Part shown: positions 44,858-53,494 of the stretch, piece after piece | How positions within the stretch are numbered: the stretch's first letter is position 1 | Layout: every line of letters starts with the position of its first letter | Notes under the pieces: generated by a model | What the model was told of the DNA's origin: nothing | Database searches by the model: none | The model's input: only the letters and a program-made list of their open reading frames with translations | Assembly: GCF_037094685.1 (NCBI RefSeq) | Contig: NZ_CP146614.1 | Location: forward strand, 5,890,001 to 5,954,000 | DNA length: 64,000 nt | Direction: 5' to 3' | From: Massilia sp. METH4 | Lineage (GTDB): Bacteria; Pseudomonadota; Gammaproteobacteria; Burkholderiales; Burkholderiaceae_D | Translations under genes and position numbers: made by a program

Positions 44858-45865
44858 TCAGGCAGCGCCGGCGGCGCCCCTGAGGGTCAATTGATTGGCG
44901 TCGCGCGCCGCGGGCGCGCTGGCCAGGTACGTCGTCCAGCCCAGCCGCCGCGCGCCCAGCCGCAAGCCCGGTACCTGTTCCTTCTTCAGCACCAGCCGCA
45001 CGTCCCAGTCGAGCGCCAGTCCGGCGTAGTGGCTGACCCATGCCTGCAGCCGGCACATGCCGGGCGCGCCGGGCAGCAGGCGCTGGTAATCCGCATAGTC
45101 GAGCGGGCCGAACACGAGGCGGAAGCGGTGCTGGCAATCCCACACCTTCCGGCCCAGCACGGCCGACGTGCCCAGGCGGTTGCCGAGGTCGCGCACGCCG
45201 ATGCGGGTCTGGCCATCGGCGGGAATCGGCATCCAGTGCCCGACGAATTGCTCCACGCGCACGGGCAGCCCGTAGTACGCGTGCAGGATGGTGGCCAGGC
45301 CGCTGGCCGGCCGGCGGCCGTTCGCCAGCAGGCCGGCGAAATGCAGCCGGGCGAAATCGCCGATCTCGTCGCGCTCCTTCAGCGCCGGGCTGCCGATGCC
45401 GCACAGGCTGCCCACGTGGTCGCCGAAGCGGTCGTCCGCCGGCCGGTCCAGGCTGATGGCCGGCTCGGCGCAGGCCCGCGCCCGGTAGAACAGCGACAGC
45501 ACGCGGTGGTGGAAGATGTCGAGGAACGCGACCAGCGTGCCATCACCATGGTTGCGGACGCGCTCGCGCACATATTCGGTCAGGTGCCGCGGCAGCGGCC
45601 CGTTCGGCCCGAGCAGCCCCGTGAAATTCACGGATAGCCGTGGCTTGCGCGCGCCTTCGGCCGGCGCGAACGCCCGCAGGGCATGTGGTTCGAATCCGAG
45701 CGACGGGTCCTGGCCGAACCGCGCGGCTTCGTCGCGCGGTCGCAGCGCCGCGCCGATGCGCGGCAGGTTCGGATGAGCGTTTTCCAGCAGGCGCAGGGCC
45801 TGCACGAAATCCATGCGCCTGGCCCGTTCGGCCAGCTGGCGTTCCACGTCTACAGGGTCGCGCAT
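44858..45865 (-). CDS. tssG: T6SS baseplate protein TssG
   Basis: This is a baseplate wedge subunit of 335 residues that pairs with TssF and TssK. It shows the family pattern MDFVQALRLLENAHPN, VNFTGLLGPNGPLPRHLTEY and ILHAYYGLPVRVEQFVGHW. The ATG at 45865 lies inside the 3' end of tssF (16-bp overlap), consistent with coupled translation; longer readings upstream fall within tssF. Confidence 0.94.
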   Translation of the reverse strand: MRDPVDVERQLAERARRMDFVQALRLLENAHPNLPRIGAALRPRDEAARFGQDPSLGFEPHALRAFAPAEGARKPRLSVNFTGLLGPNGPLPRHLTEYVRERVRNHGDGTLVAFLDIFHHRVLSLFYRARACAEPAISLDRPADDRFGDHVGSLCGIGSPALKERDEIGDFARLHFAGLLANGRRPASGLATILHAYYGLPVRVEQFVGHWMPIPADGQTRIGVRDLGNRLGTSAVLGRKVWDCQHRFRLVFGPLDYADYQRLLPGAPGMCRLQAWVSHYAGLALDWDVRLVLKKEQVPGLRLGARRLGWTTYLASAPAARDANQLTLRGAAGAA

Positions 45866-47751
45866 GCGCCCTCCCGTGCCGGCCACCGCATGATGGGGCC
45901 GCGCCCCACCGTGCGTACCTGCGTTTCGCAGAAGGTATTGATGCTGGCGTATTGCGCGAAGAAGTGGCTCAGCACGGCCCCCAGCAGGAAGGCACCGGCA
46001 CCTTCGAAGGCCGCTTCGTCCAGTGTGACCGCCACTTCCAGCCCGCGGCCGAACGTGATCGGGCCGGGGGTGGGCATGCGCCGCGTGACGGGGCGGGCCT
46101 GTACCGAGCGTACCCCTTCCACCTGGCGCAGCGCAATCGGATCGTCGCGGTGGCAGTACAGGGCCAGCAATTCGCGCAGCGCCACGGCGCCCTCGCCACG
46201 GCCGGCCGTTGGATCGATATCGGCCAGCGACAGGTAATTCAGGGACAGCTGGTTGATCAACCGCCATGCCACCGCGCCCTCGGCGAACGACGGCAAGGGC
46301 CGGCTCGGGCCCGCCACCACGCGTACCGCTTGCACCGGCGCGCCCCCTTCGAGGATGAAATCGGTCTTGCCGACACCCAGGGGCATGGCCAGCGGCAAGT
46401 CGCGGTTGGTGCACAGCACCGTCACGCCCAACTGCCGCAACGTGTGCCGGTATGGCGCCTCGCCGGCATCGACCAGGCTCAGGAAGGTTTCGCTGCCGAT
46501 GTACGAGGAGCGCGGGCCGCGCTCGCGCTGGCGCTGCGACAGCAGGCGCGGTTCGCGGCGCACCTGGTAGTAGGCGCCCGTCGGCCCACCCAGGTCGGCA
46601 GCGCCATACAGGGGGGTGAAGCGCTGCTCGGCCTCGGCGCCGCTGCCATAGCCCACCACATCGGCGATGCTGTGCACCTCGAAGTCCATGGGCCGCGTGC
46701 GGTCGACCAGCACATGGTGTTCGAACTGGTCGCCGGAGAGGTCGATGCGGTCGGCGCGGCGTGGGAACAGGTTGACGACCGGCGTGCAGTTCAGCGAGAA
46801 ATGCCCGGCATCGAGCATCTGCTCCAGCCGCGCATCGCCCTGGTCGAGCAGCAGCACGATATCCAGTTCCGGCCCGGTGCAGCAGGCCACCGCCTCGCGC
46901 AGGCCGGCCACTTCCAGGAACAGGAAGCGCGGCGCGAACGCAAAATACTCCTGCAGCAGCCGGTAGCCCTGGAAGCCGCGGCGGGAGCCGGGCAGCAGCG
47001 CTTCCTCCGGGGAGAAGCCGCCCGGCCGCAACGCGGTGCGGGGCAGCAAACGGTACCAGGGCGGCCGCCCTCCGCGCTGGGGCGGCATCACGAGCACGCC
47101 AGCCACGCTGGCGAGCGCGCGCTCATAGATCTGCGCCGGCAGCGCATCGCCGCCGCGCAGGTACAGCGCGAGCGTGTCGAGCGCCAGCGTATTGAACGGC
47201 GCGCCGTGGGTGGTACTCAGGCGCAGGCGCAAGCCGGCCTTGATACCCGGCGGCAGCGCGCGGTCGCCCTCCGCCAGGCCGGCGATGCTGCCGGTGTGCG
47301 TGAAGAACTTCGCTTCCGCCAGCTCGACCGGCCACAACGTCACCGCGTGGGCGCTGCGGTATTCGCAGGCCGTCAGGTCATCCTTGCCGAGCAGGCTGCG
47401 CATCGTGGTGCCGGCCGGGACCGCGAAGCCGCCGGCCAGCGCCGGGCTGGCGGGGTCGGGCTGCAACTGCACGACCGCCATCGACGGCGTGGGCGCGAGG
47501 AAATCCGGATAGACGAGTTCGGCGAGGTGCTGCGTGAAGCGGGGGAATTCCGCGTCGATCTTCATCTGCACGCGCGCCGTCAGGAAGGAAAAGCCTTCCA
47601 GCAGCCGCTCCACGTAAGGGTCGGCGCAATCGAAGCCTTCCAGGCCGAGCCGCCCGGCGATCTTCGGATAGCGGGCCGCGAATTCGCCCCCCATCTCGCG
47701 CAGGTGCTGCAATTCCTGGCTGTAGTAGTGCAGGAAGCGTGGCGAAGTCAT
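45850..47751 (-). CDS. tssF: T6SS baseplate protein TssF
   Basis: This large baseplate wedge subunit has 633 residues, the usual length. It opens with RFLHYYSQELQHLREMGGEF, followed by DPYVERLLEGFSFLTARVQ and FPRFTQHLAELVYPDFLAP, all typical of VasA/ImpG proteins. Its ATG overlaps the tssE stop by four bases (ATGA), and its own stop lies within tssG. Confidence 0.95.
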   Translation of the reverse strand: MTSPRFLHYYSQELQHLREMGGEFAARYPKIAGRLGLEGFDCADPYVERLLEGFSFLTARVQMKIDAEFPRFTQHLAELVYPDFLAPTPSMAVVQLQPDPASPALAGGFAVPAGTTMRSLLGKDDLTACEYRSAHAVTLWPVELAEAKFFTHTGSIAGLAEGDRALPPGIKAGLRLRLSTTHGAPFNTLALDTLALYLRGGDALPAQIYERALASVAGVLVMPPQRGGRPPWYRLLPRTALRPGGFSPEEALLPGSRRGFQGYRLLQEYFAFAPRFLFLEVAGLREAVACCTGPELDIVLLLDQGDARLEQMLDAGHFSLNCTPVVNLFPRRADRIDLSGDQFEHHVLVDRTRPMDFEVHSIADVVGYGSGAEAEQRFTPLYGAADLGGPTGAYYQVRREPRLLSQRQRERGPRSSYIGSETFLSLVDAGEAPYRHTLRQLGVTVLCTNRDLPLAMPLGVGKTDFILEGGAPVQAVRVVAGPSRPLPSFAEGAVAWRLINQLSLNYLSLADIDPTAGRGEGAVALRELLALYCHRDDPIALRQVEGVRSVQARPVTRRMPTPGPITFGRGLEVAVTLDEAAFEGAGAFLLGAVLSHFFAQYASINTFCETQVRTVGRGPIMRWPAREGACATL

Positions 47752-48251
47752 CGCGTTCCTCCGGCCTGTTCGGCCACGGTCACGTGAGCCACGTCGAGAT
47801 CGAGCTCGGTGCGCAGGTACAGGCGTTCCGGATATGGCTGGGCCCACAGGTCGCCCTCGATCTCGAAGACCAGCTTGGCGATGCTGTCGGTGGGCACGGC
47901 GCGCACGGTGACCGAGGAGCGGTTCAGGCGCGGCTCGAAATCCCAGATCGCCTGGCGGATCGACCGCTCCAGGTCGGCCAGCTGCATATTGGCCAGCGAG
48001 GCACCGGAAATATCGGGCATGCCGTAGTTGAGTACCGAGGAGGATACGTGCGGCAGTGCCGGCGCATCCGTCACGGACAGCAGGTTGGTGGCGTTGAACA
48101 GCCAGCCGAGGTCGCGCAGCACGCCCTCGCGCAACGCCTTGGCCGACAGCACCCGCCGCTCGCGCGGCTCCACGGCGGAATCGGGTTCGTGGTCGGTCAA
48201 GCGGTCCAGCAGCGAAGGCTGCAGGCGCTCGCGGGGCGACAGCTCAGCCAT
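47748..48251 (-). CDS. tssE: T6SS baseplate protein TssE (gp25-like)
   Basis: This 167-residue homologue of phage T4 gp25 nucleates sheath assembly on the baseplate. The family core is visible: LREGVLRDLGWLFNATNL, SSSVLNYGMPDISG, DLERSIRQAIWDFEPRL. Its start overlaps the end of tagJ by eight bases and its end overlaps tssF by four. Confidence 0.93.
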   Translation of the reverse strand: MAELSPRERLQPSLLDRLTDHEPDSAVEPRERRVLSAKALREGVLRDLGWLFNATNLLSVTDAPALPHVSSSVLNYGMPDISGASLANMQLADLERSIRQAIWDFEPRLNRSSVTVRAVPTDSIAKLVFEIEGDLWAQPYPERLYLRTELDLDVAHVTVAEQAGGTR

Positions 48252-49032
48252 TGCGGCTCTCGTGACCGTCGAAGACGATGCTGCGCGTCGCGAGCAGCGC
48301 GTAGTCGCCGCTGTCGCTCACGAACATGCGCTGGCCCAGGCCGCGCGGCCCATCCCACTGCGTGCGGCGCGCCAGTTTCAACGCGTCGTCGCCCTCTTCC
48401 ACCGTTCCCGCATAGCGCGTGGGGATCAATCCCACCGATTGCGCGCCGTTCGCGAAGGTGAAGCTGGCGGCGGCCCAGACGGTGTCGCGCAGGTCGGCCG
48501 GGGCTTCGATCTCGATGGCGGCCAGCCGCGTGAACGGCATCCAGAAATAGCGGCCATCGATGATCGCCTCGAGCACGGGGCCGAGCCGCTGGTCGGCGTC
48601 CGCCAGCCATTCGAACGGATTGCCGTCGATCGTGCCGGCCGTCGCGGTGGCGAGGTCGAACGCCTGTTCGCGCAGTCCCGCCGCCGCGCCCGGCGATGCG
48701 CGGTCCACCCTCAGCGCCTCGACGAGCAGGCCGATCCAGCTCTCCGGTTCGCCGAAGATCAGGGGCGCGCGCTCGCCCGAGAAGACCGCCTTGCGAAACG
48801 CTTCGCAGCGGATCGCCTCGCGGTAGGTCTGCACCATCGGTAACGTTGCGGCATCGAGTTCGCCGGCCACGTTCAGCTGCGTGAGGGCGCGCTGCCACTG
48901 GCCCTGCACGGCCAGCAGCTGGAACAGGAAGGTGCGCAGCTTGACGTCGGCGCTGTCTTGCCGGATCGCCTGTTGCAACGCTTCCAGCCCGCCTGCCAGG
49001 TCGCAATCGCGCACCAGTTGTTCTGCCTGCAT
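48244..49032 (-). CDS. tagJ: T6SS accessory protein TagJ (ImpE)
   Basis: This 262-residue accessory protein of the ImpE family has an N-terminal TPR-like helical part (LEALQQAIRQDSADVKLRTF, LLAVQGQWQRALTQL) and the C-terminal ImpE domain (FEWLADADQRLGPVLEAII, YFWMPF). In Pseudomonas-type systems TagJ binds the sheath protein TssB and ClpV. GGAGG precedes the ATG. A strong hairpin sits between hcp and this gene. Confidence 0.92.
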   Translation of the reverse strand: MQAEQLVRDCDLAGGLEALQQAIRQDSADVKLRTFLFQLLAVQGQWQRALTQLNVAGELDAATLPMVQTYREAIRCEAFRKAVFSGERAPLIFGEPESWIGLLVEALRVDRASPGAAAGLREQAFDLATATAGTIDGNPFEWLADADQRLGPVLEAIIDGRYFWMPFTRLAAIEIEAPADLRDTVWAAASFTFANGAQSVGLIPTRYAGTVEEGDDALKLARRTQWDGPRGLGQRMFVSDSGDYALLATRSIVFDGHESRNG

Positions 49033-49055
49033 ATTGCCTCCAGTTTCGATGAAGA

Positions 49056-49073
49056 GGCCCGCCGGGGCGGGCC
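49056..49073 (-). terminator. Strong hairpin just after hcp, probable attenuator or stability element
   Basis: GGCCCGCC (49056-49063) and GGCGGGCC (49066-49073) form a perfect 8-bp GC stem with a minimal loop, 8 bp beyond the hcp stop. There is no good U-tract, so read-through into tagJ is expected. It could raise the level of hcp mRNA relative to downstream genes. Confidence 0.5.
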
Positions 49074-49080
49074 GTGCGCG

Positions 49081-49578
49081 TCAGGTCACGTTGCCGTCGG
49101 ATTCAGCGATATTCCACGTAAATGCCTTGTCGCCGAGCATCTTGCCTTTTTCGTCCTGCGCCTTGTAGACGAAGTTGACCTTGGCGAAGTTGAGCGTGAC
49201 GTTCTCCGTCAGCCGGTCTTCACCGCCGCTGCCGCCGGTCGAAATCGAGGTCACGATCACTTCTTCCATCGTGATGGTGATATAGGGAGCCTGCCCCTCG
49301 CCCGCCTTGCGTACCAGCAGCTCCGCCTTGGGCACGTGGGTCCCGCGCGCCAGCGCGAACATCAGCGCATTGCTCGCGCTGTCGACATACTTCGTGAACG
49401 ACAGGTCCTGGAAGCTCGCCTTGCCCGATCCCCCCCCGCCGCCCATGTGCGTGGTACCCGACTGGCTCATGCCCCAGCTCCACGCCAGCACGTCGATATC
49501 GTTCTTCTCCTTGCGCACCTTGTCGGTGGTTTCGCCCTTGATGCTGTCGCCCATATTGATGAACATGTCTACGGCCAT
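49081..49578 (-). CDS. hcp: T6SS tube protein Hcp
   Basis: Hcp (TssD) is the hexameric ring protein that forms the inner tube, 165 residues. It shows the family pattern MAVDMFINMGDSIKGETTD, IDVLAWSWGMSQSGTTHMG and DLSFTKYVDSASNALM. The ATG at 49578 has GGAGA upstream; an earlier in-frame ATG lacks one. A strong hairpin follows the stop, consistent with Hcp being needed in excess over the other components. It lies 73 bp after tssC. Confidence 0.95.
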   Translation of the reverse strand: MAVDMFINMGDSIKGETTDKVRKEKNDIDVLAWSWGMSQSGTTHMGGGGGSGKASFQDLSFTKYVDSASNALMFALARGTHVPKAELLVRKAGEGQAPYITITMEEVIVTSISTGGSGGEDRLTENVTLNFAKVNFVYKAQDEKGKMLGDKAFTWNIAESDGNVT

Positions 49579-49651
49579 TTTGATTCTCCGGTTGTGCCGC
49601 GGCCAAACGCCTTGGCGGTGGTTCAAACAAACGCTGTGAAGTGTTCGCGCC

Positions 49652-51139
49652 TCAGGCTTTCGCCGAAGGCAGCTTCGATACCAGCCGCAATGAAACGGTC
49701 AAGCCCTCCAGCTGGTAATGAGGGCGCAGATAGAACTTCGACGTGTAGTAGCCGGGATTGCCTTCGACATCCTCGAGCACCACTTCCGCGGCCGCCAGCG
49801 GCTTGCGGGCCTTGTATGCCTCGCTGGAGTTGACCGGGTCGCCATCGACGTATTGCATGATCCATTTCGACAGCCAGCGCTCCATCGCGTCGCGTTCCTT
49901 GAACGAGCCGATCTTGTCGCGCACGATGCACTTCAGGTAGTGGGCGAAGCGGCACGTGGCGAACAGGTAGGGCAGCCGCGCGGCCAGGTTGGCGTTGGCG
50001 GTGGCGTCGGGATCGTCGTATTCGGCCGGTTTGTGCAGCGATTGCGCGCCGATGAAGGCGGCGAAGTCGGTGTTCTTCTTGTGCACCAGCGGCATGAAGC
50101 CATTGGCCGCGAGTTCCGCCTCGCGGCGGTCCGAGATCGCGATCTCGGTCGGGCATTGCATGTCGACCCCGCCGTCGTCGGTCGGGAAGGTATGCACCGG
50201 CAAGCCTTCCACGGCACCCCCCGATTCGATGCCGCGGATGCGCGAGCACCAGCCATACAGCTTGAACGAGCGGTTGATATTGACGGCCATCGCATAGGCC
50301 GCGTTGGCCCATGTGTAGTTCTTGCTGCCGGGCGCGCTGGTATCTTCCTCGAAATCGAACTCGGCCACCGGATCGGTCTTCGCGCCGTAGGGCGGGCGGG
50401 CCAGGAAGCGCGGCATGGCCAGGCCCACGTAGCGCGAGTCCTCGGATTCGCGCAGCGAGCGCCATGCGGCGTGTTCCGGCGTCTGGAAGATCTTGGTAAG
50501 GTCGCGCGGATTGGCCAGCTCGTTCCACGATTCCATCAGCATCACGGACGGGGCGGCGCCCGCGATGAAGGGCGCGTGCGCGGCCGCGGCCACCTTGGCC
50601 ATCGATGTCAGCAGTTCCACGTCCGGCGCGCTGTTGTCGAAGTAATAGTCGGCCACGATGCAGCCGAACGGTTCGCCGCCGAACTGGCCGAATTCCTGTT
50701 CGTACATCTTCTTGAAGATCGGGCTCTGGTCCCAGGCCGTGCCCTTGAACTTCTTCAGGGTCTTGCCCAGGTCGTTCTTCGAGATATTCATCACGCGGAT
50801 CTTCAGCATCTCGTCCGTCTCGGTATTGTTGACGAGGTAATGCAGGCCCCGCCAGGCGCTTTCCACTGCCTGGAACTGTTCCGTGTGCAGGATCAGGTTC
50901 ACCTGTTCGGTAAGCTTCTTGTCCAGCGCGGCGATCAGGCTCTCGATGGTGCCCAGCACGTCCCCGGAAACGAGGGTGGTGCCCGCGAGCGCCTGTTCGG
51001 CCAGCGTGCGCACGGCCGTTTCCACCGACTCGCGCGCCTTGTCCGACTGCGGCTTGAATTCCTTCTGCAACAGCGCGCTGAAATCCGTTGCCTCCAGGGT
51101 GGTGCCCTGTTCCTTGATTGCTGCCGATGCTTCTGCCAT
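49652..51139 (-). CDS. tssC: T6SS sheath large subunit TssC
   Basis: This is the large sheath protein (VipB/IglB), 495 residues. It opens with an acidic N-terminus and shows FQAVESAWRGLHYLVNNTET, EFGQFGGEPFGCIVADYYFD and FATCRFAHYLKCIVRDKIGS, all diagnostic. GGGGAGAAGACC precedes the ATG. It pairs with TssB encoded 19 bp upstream to form the contractile sheath. Confidence 0.96.
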   Translation of the reverse strand: MAEASAAIKEQGTTLEATDFSALLQKEFKPQSDKARESVETAVRTLAEQALAGTTLVSGDVLGTIESLIAALDKKLTEQVNLILHTEQFQAVESAWRGLHYLVNNTETDEMLKIRVMNISKNDLGKTLKKFKGTAWDQSPIFKKMYEQEFGQFGGEPFGCIVADYYFDNSAPDVELLTSMAKVAAAAHAPFIAGAAPSVMLMESWNELANPRDLTKIFQTPEHAAWRSLRESEDSRYVGLAMPRFLARPPYGAKTDPVAEFDFEEDTSAPGSKNYTWANAAYAMAVNINRSFKLYGWCSRIRGIESGGAVEGLPVHTFPTDDGGVDMQCPTEIAISDRREAELAANGFMPLVHKKNTDFAAFIGAQSLHKPAEYDDPDATANANLAARLPYLFATCRFAHYLKCIVRDKIGSFKERDAMERWLSKWIMQYVDGDPVNSSEAYKARKPLAAAEVVLEDVEGNPGYYTSKFYLRPHYQLEGLTVSLRLVSKLPSAKA

Positions 51140-51158
51140 GGTCTTCTCCCCTTATGGA

Positions 51159-51659
51159 TCATTCGGTCGGCTTGGGTGCCGCGGTGAGCGACTGCATCAG
51201 GGCCGGTTCGGCCAGCAGTTTCGCGATCAGTTCCTCGGCGCCGGTCTTGCCATCCATATAGGTCATCAGGTTGGCCAGCTGCCCGCGCGCTTCCAGCAGC
51301 TTGCGCAGCGGTTCGACCTTGCGCGCGATCGCCGCGGGATTGAAGTCGTCCATGCTCTCGAAGGTGAGATCGACTGCCACATTGCCTTCGCCGGTGAGCG
51401 TGTTGGGCACCTGCACGGCCACGCGCGGTTTCATGGCCTTGAGCCGCTCGTCGAAATTGTCGACATCGATTTCGAGGAACTTGCGGTCGGCCACCGGCGC
51501 CAAGGGCTCGGCCGGCTGGCCCGACAGGTCGGCCAGCACGCCCATCACGAAGGGCAGCTGGACCTTCTTTTCCGCGCCGTATACCTCGACGTCGTACTCG
51601 ATCTGCACCCGCGGCGCGCGGTTGCGTGCGATGAACTTCTGACTGCTTTCCTTGGCCAC
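51159..51659 (-). CDS. tssB: T6SS sheath small subunit TssB
   Basis: This is the small sheath protein (VipA/IglA), 166 residues, the family norm. Recognisable stretches are RAPRVQIEYDVEVYGAEKKV, LPFVMGVLADLSGQP and FLEIDVDNFDERLKAMKP. It starts with GTG at 51659 behind a very strong ribosome site (GAGGAGG), as befits an abundant protein. It lies 30 bp after tssA. Confidence 0.95.
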   Translation of the reverse strand: MAKESSQKFIARNRAPRVQIEYDVEVYGAEKKVQLPFVMGVLADLSGQPAEPLAPVADRKFLEIDVDNFDERLKAMKPRVAVQVPNTLTGEGNVAVDLTFESMDDFNPAAIARKVEPLRKLLEARGQLANLMTYMDGKTGAEELIAKLLAEPALMQSLTAAPKPTE

Positions 51660-51689
51660 GATTTCCTCCTCAGGTTGAATGCCGGCCGG

Positions 51690-52724
51690 CTACTCGGGTA
51701 CTGGCCCGCGGATGACGAGCAACTGGTTGACGCCCTCGGGCGCCAGGTCTTCCAGGGCTTCCATGAACGTTTTGGGCACGAGCCGCCGGGCACGCTCGAG
51801 CAACAGGGGCACGGGAGACGACGGCTCGTGCCGCTGGTAGTAGGCAAGCAGCTTGTCGAGCGCCTTGATGACCTCCTCGCGGTCGCGGATCTCGCCGGAG
51901 ATGCCCGCCGCGGCCTGGGCTTCCTGGGCCGCAGCACCATTGCCGTTGGCCGCCGGCGCTGCTTCGGCTGCCGGTGCCGCTTCGGCCTTCACATAAGGCT
52001 GCAGCGCCGCGGTGATACGTGCCAGCGGCTTGGCCAGCGGCGCCAGGTTCAGGGCCTGCGCATTGCCGACCCGGCGCACGAGCCCCGCCTCGATGTTCAT
52101 CACGCTCGCATGGGCCGTGCTGGCTGCCGCCATGGCCGACTGGAGCGCTTCCGGCGGCATGGCAAGGAAGGCCTGCTCGATCGACGACAGCGCCAGCGCC
52201 GTTTGCCCCTGCGGCAGCGGCACCTCGCCGGTCGCGTACTCCAGCTGGCGCAGGGACAGCGGTCCCAGACCGGGCAACTGCACGAACGCGGTATCGTTCA
52301 ACTCGCGCAGCACGGTCACGCCATCGGCCAGCGCTGCCAGGCTGTTGATGCGCAGCGTGGGGTCGTTGTCCTCGTCCGGATCGAGGCGCGGATGCACCCC
52401 CTCCCACTGCGACTCGAGCATGTCCTCGATGGCGCGCAGGCCGCCGGCGAAACCGGCCAGGCCGTCGAGCGCCAGCAGGGCACGCGCCAGCGGGACCGCC
52501 ACGCGCAGGTCGCGGGTCCGGCCCAGCAATGCCAGGGCCTGCCGCCGCACCACCTTCCAGTCCGGCGGCACGGCTGGCGTGATGGTGTCGCCGTACTGCA
52601 CCTCCGGCTTGCCTTCGAGGCTGCGCTCGAATTCCTGGAATGCAGGGTCGTATTCCAAGTTCGGGCCGCAGGGCTCGTCGCCCGCGATGGGCTGCCCCAG
52701 CAATCCTGTATCGATCATTTCCAT
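51690..52724 (-). CDS. tssA: T6SS protein TssA (ImpA-type)
   Basis: TssA coordinates baseplate docking and tube/sheath polymerisation. It has 344 residues. The N-terminal ImpA domain (about 5-130) includes CGPNLEYDPAFQEFER and LESQWEGVHPRLDPDEDNDP. An Ala-rich linker (about 240-270) leads to a short C-terminal helical domain (REEVIKALDKLLAYYQRHEP). It is the first gene of the minus-strand cluster. ATGs at 52724 and 52718 are both possible; neither has a strong ribosome site. Confidence 0.94.
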   Translation of the reverse strand: MEMIDTGLLGQPIAGDEPCGPNLEYDPAFQEFERSLEGKPEVQYGDTITPAVPPDWKVVRRQALALLGRTRDLRVAVPLARALLALDGLAGFAGGLRAIEDMLESQWEGVHPRLDPDEDNDPTLRINSLAALADGVTVLRELNDTAFVQLPGLGPLSLRQLEYATGEVPLPQGQTALALSSIEQAFLAMPPEALQSAMAAASTAHASVMNIEAGLVRRVGNAQALNLAPLAKPLARITAALQPYVKAEAAPAAEAAPAANGNGAAAQEAQAAAGISGEIRDREEVIKALDKLLAYYQRHEPSSPVPLLLERARRLVPKTFMEALEDLAPEGVNQLLVIRGPVPE

Positions 52725-53494
52725 GGCGCGCCAGATACTCCGATCAGGTCGTTCAATATGAAATAACGAAAATAGCGGACGAGTCGGCTCAACAGGCTAA
52801 TCCTGAATGAATTAACCGGTGGATATTCATCGCGATAGTGGTGCACGGCTGCCAGCAGCCGCGTGAATTCGGGTCACCGTACTTTTACGGTCGAGTCTCT
52901 GTCAATTGAATCCCCATCCGATTCCGCCGCGCTCCCATTGGGACCATCGGGCGGTCTTTCAGCAAAAGCCTAGTGTGCTTGGTGTTATTTCTTGTATTTT
53001 TTCACCCCGGCCGGTGGACCAGGGATTTCGCGGATGGCAGGGTTCGTTTTAACGTTTTTCTACCGCGGCGATGGGTTTACTATACTGCCGCCGCCGGACG
53101 CTAAATAAGAAATTTTTGAGCGTTGTCCGGAATATGAGACGAGCCCCGGTTGAAACGACGGTGATAGCGCCACCAGCCGCAAACCCGTTTATTACTAAAA
53201 TAACTGGTTCAAATATCCCTATCTCGCCGTCGCCAGAGCGGGCGGGCGCCATTTGCGGGCGCGAAGTATGTCCAACAATTAATAATCATTTCCCGGTCGG
53301 TCATTACGGCCGAGTTTCGACGCGTGTTGCGCGCCCTCTCCCTCCTGAAGCATCCCCTCTTAATAATGGATGCCCTGTCCAATGCGCCGTGTTAATCTTG
53401 CTTGCGCACGTATTTGGCGATGCGGCACCAGGCGCCGGCTGGCAGGAGCGGCCCTCGACATAACCACCGGCAGCCTGGCGGGAGCCTTGCGCGC
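52725..53494. other. Long AT-richer intergenic region between T6SS and the kinase locus
   Basis: These 770 bp separate the divergent tssA and kinase genes and must carry both promoters. GC is visibly lower than in flanking genes, with AT-rich patches near 52755-52780, 52980-53010 and 53100-53120. A plus-strand frame at 53071-53463 exists but lacks a ribosome site and any recognisable product. I see no sigma-54-type GG-N10-GC element or clear operator. Confidence 0.5.

Noticed and set aside
53071-53463. 130-codon plus-strand frame in the T6SS-kinase intergenic region
   Set aside because: It has no ribosome-binding site and no recognisable domain, and its composition is unlike neighbouring genes.
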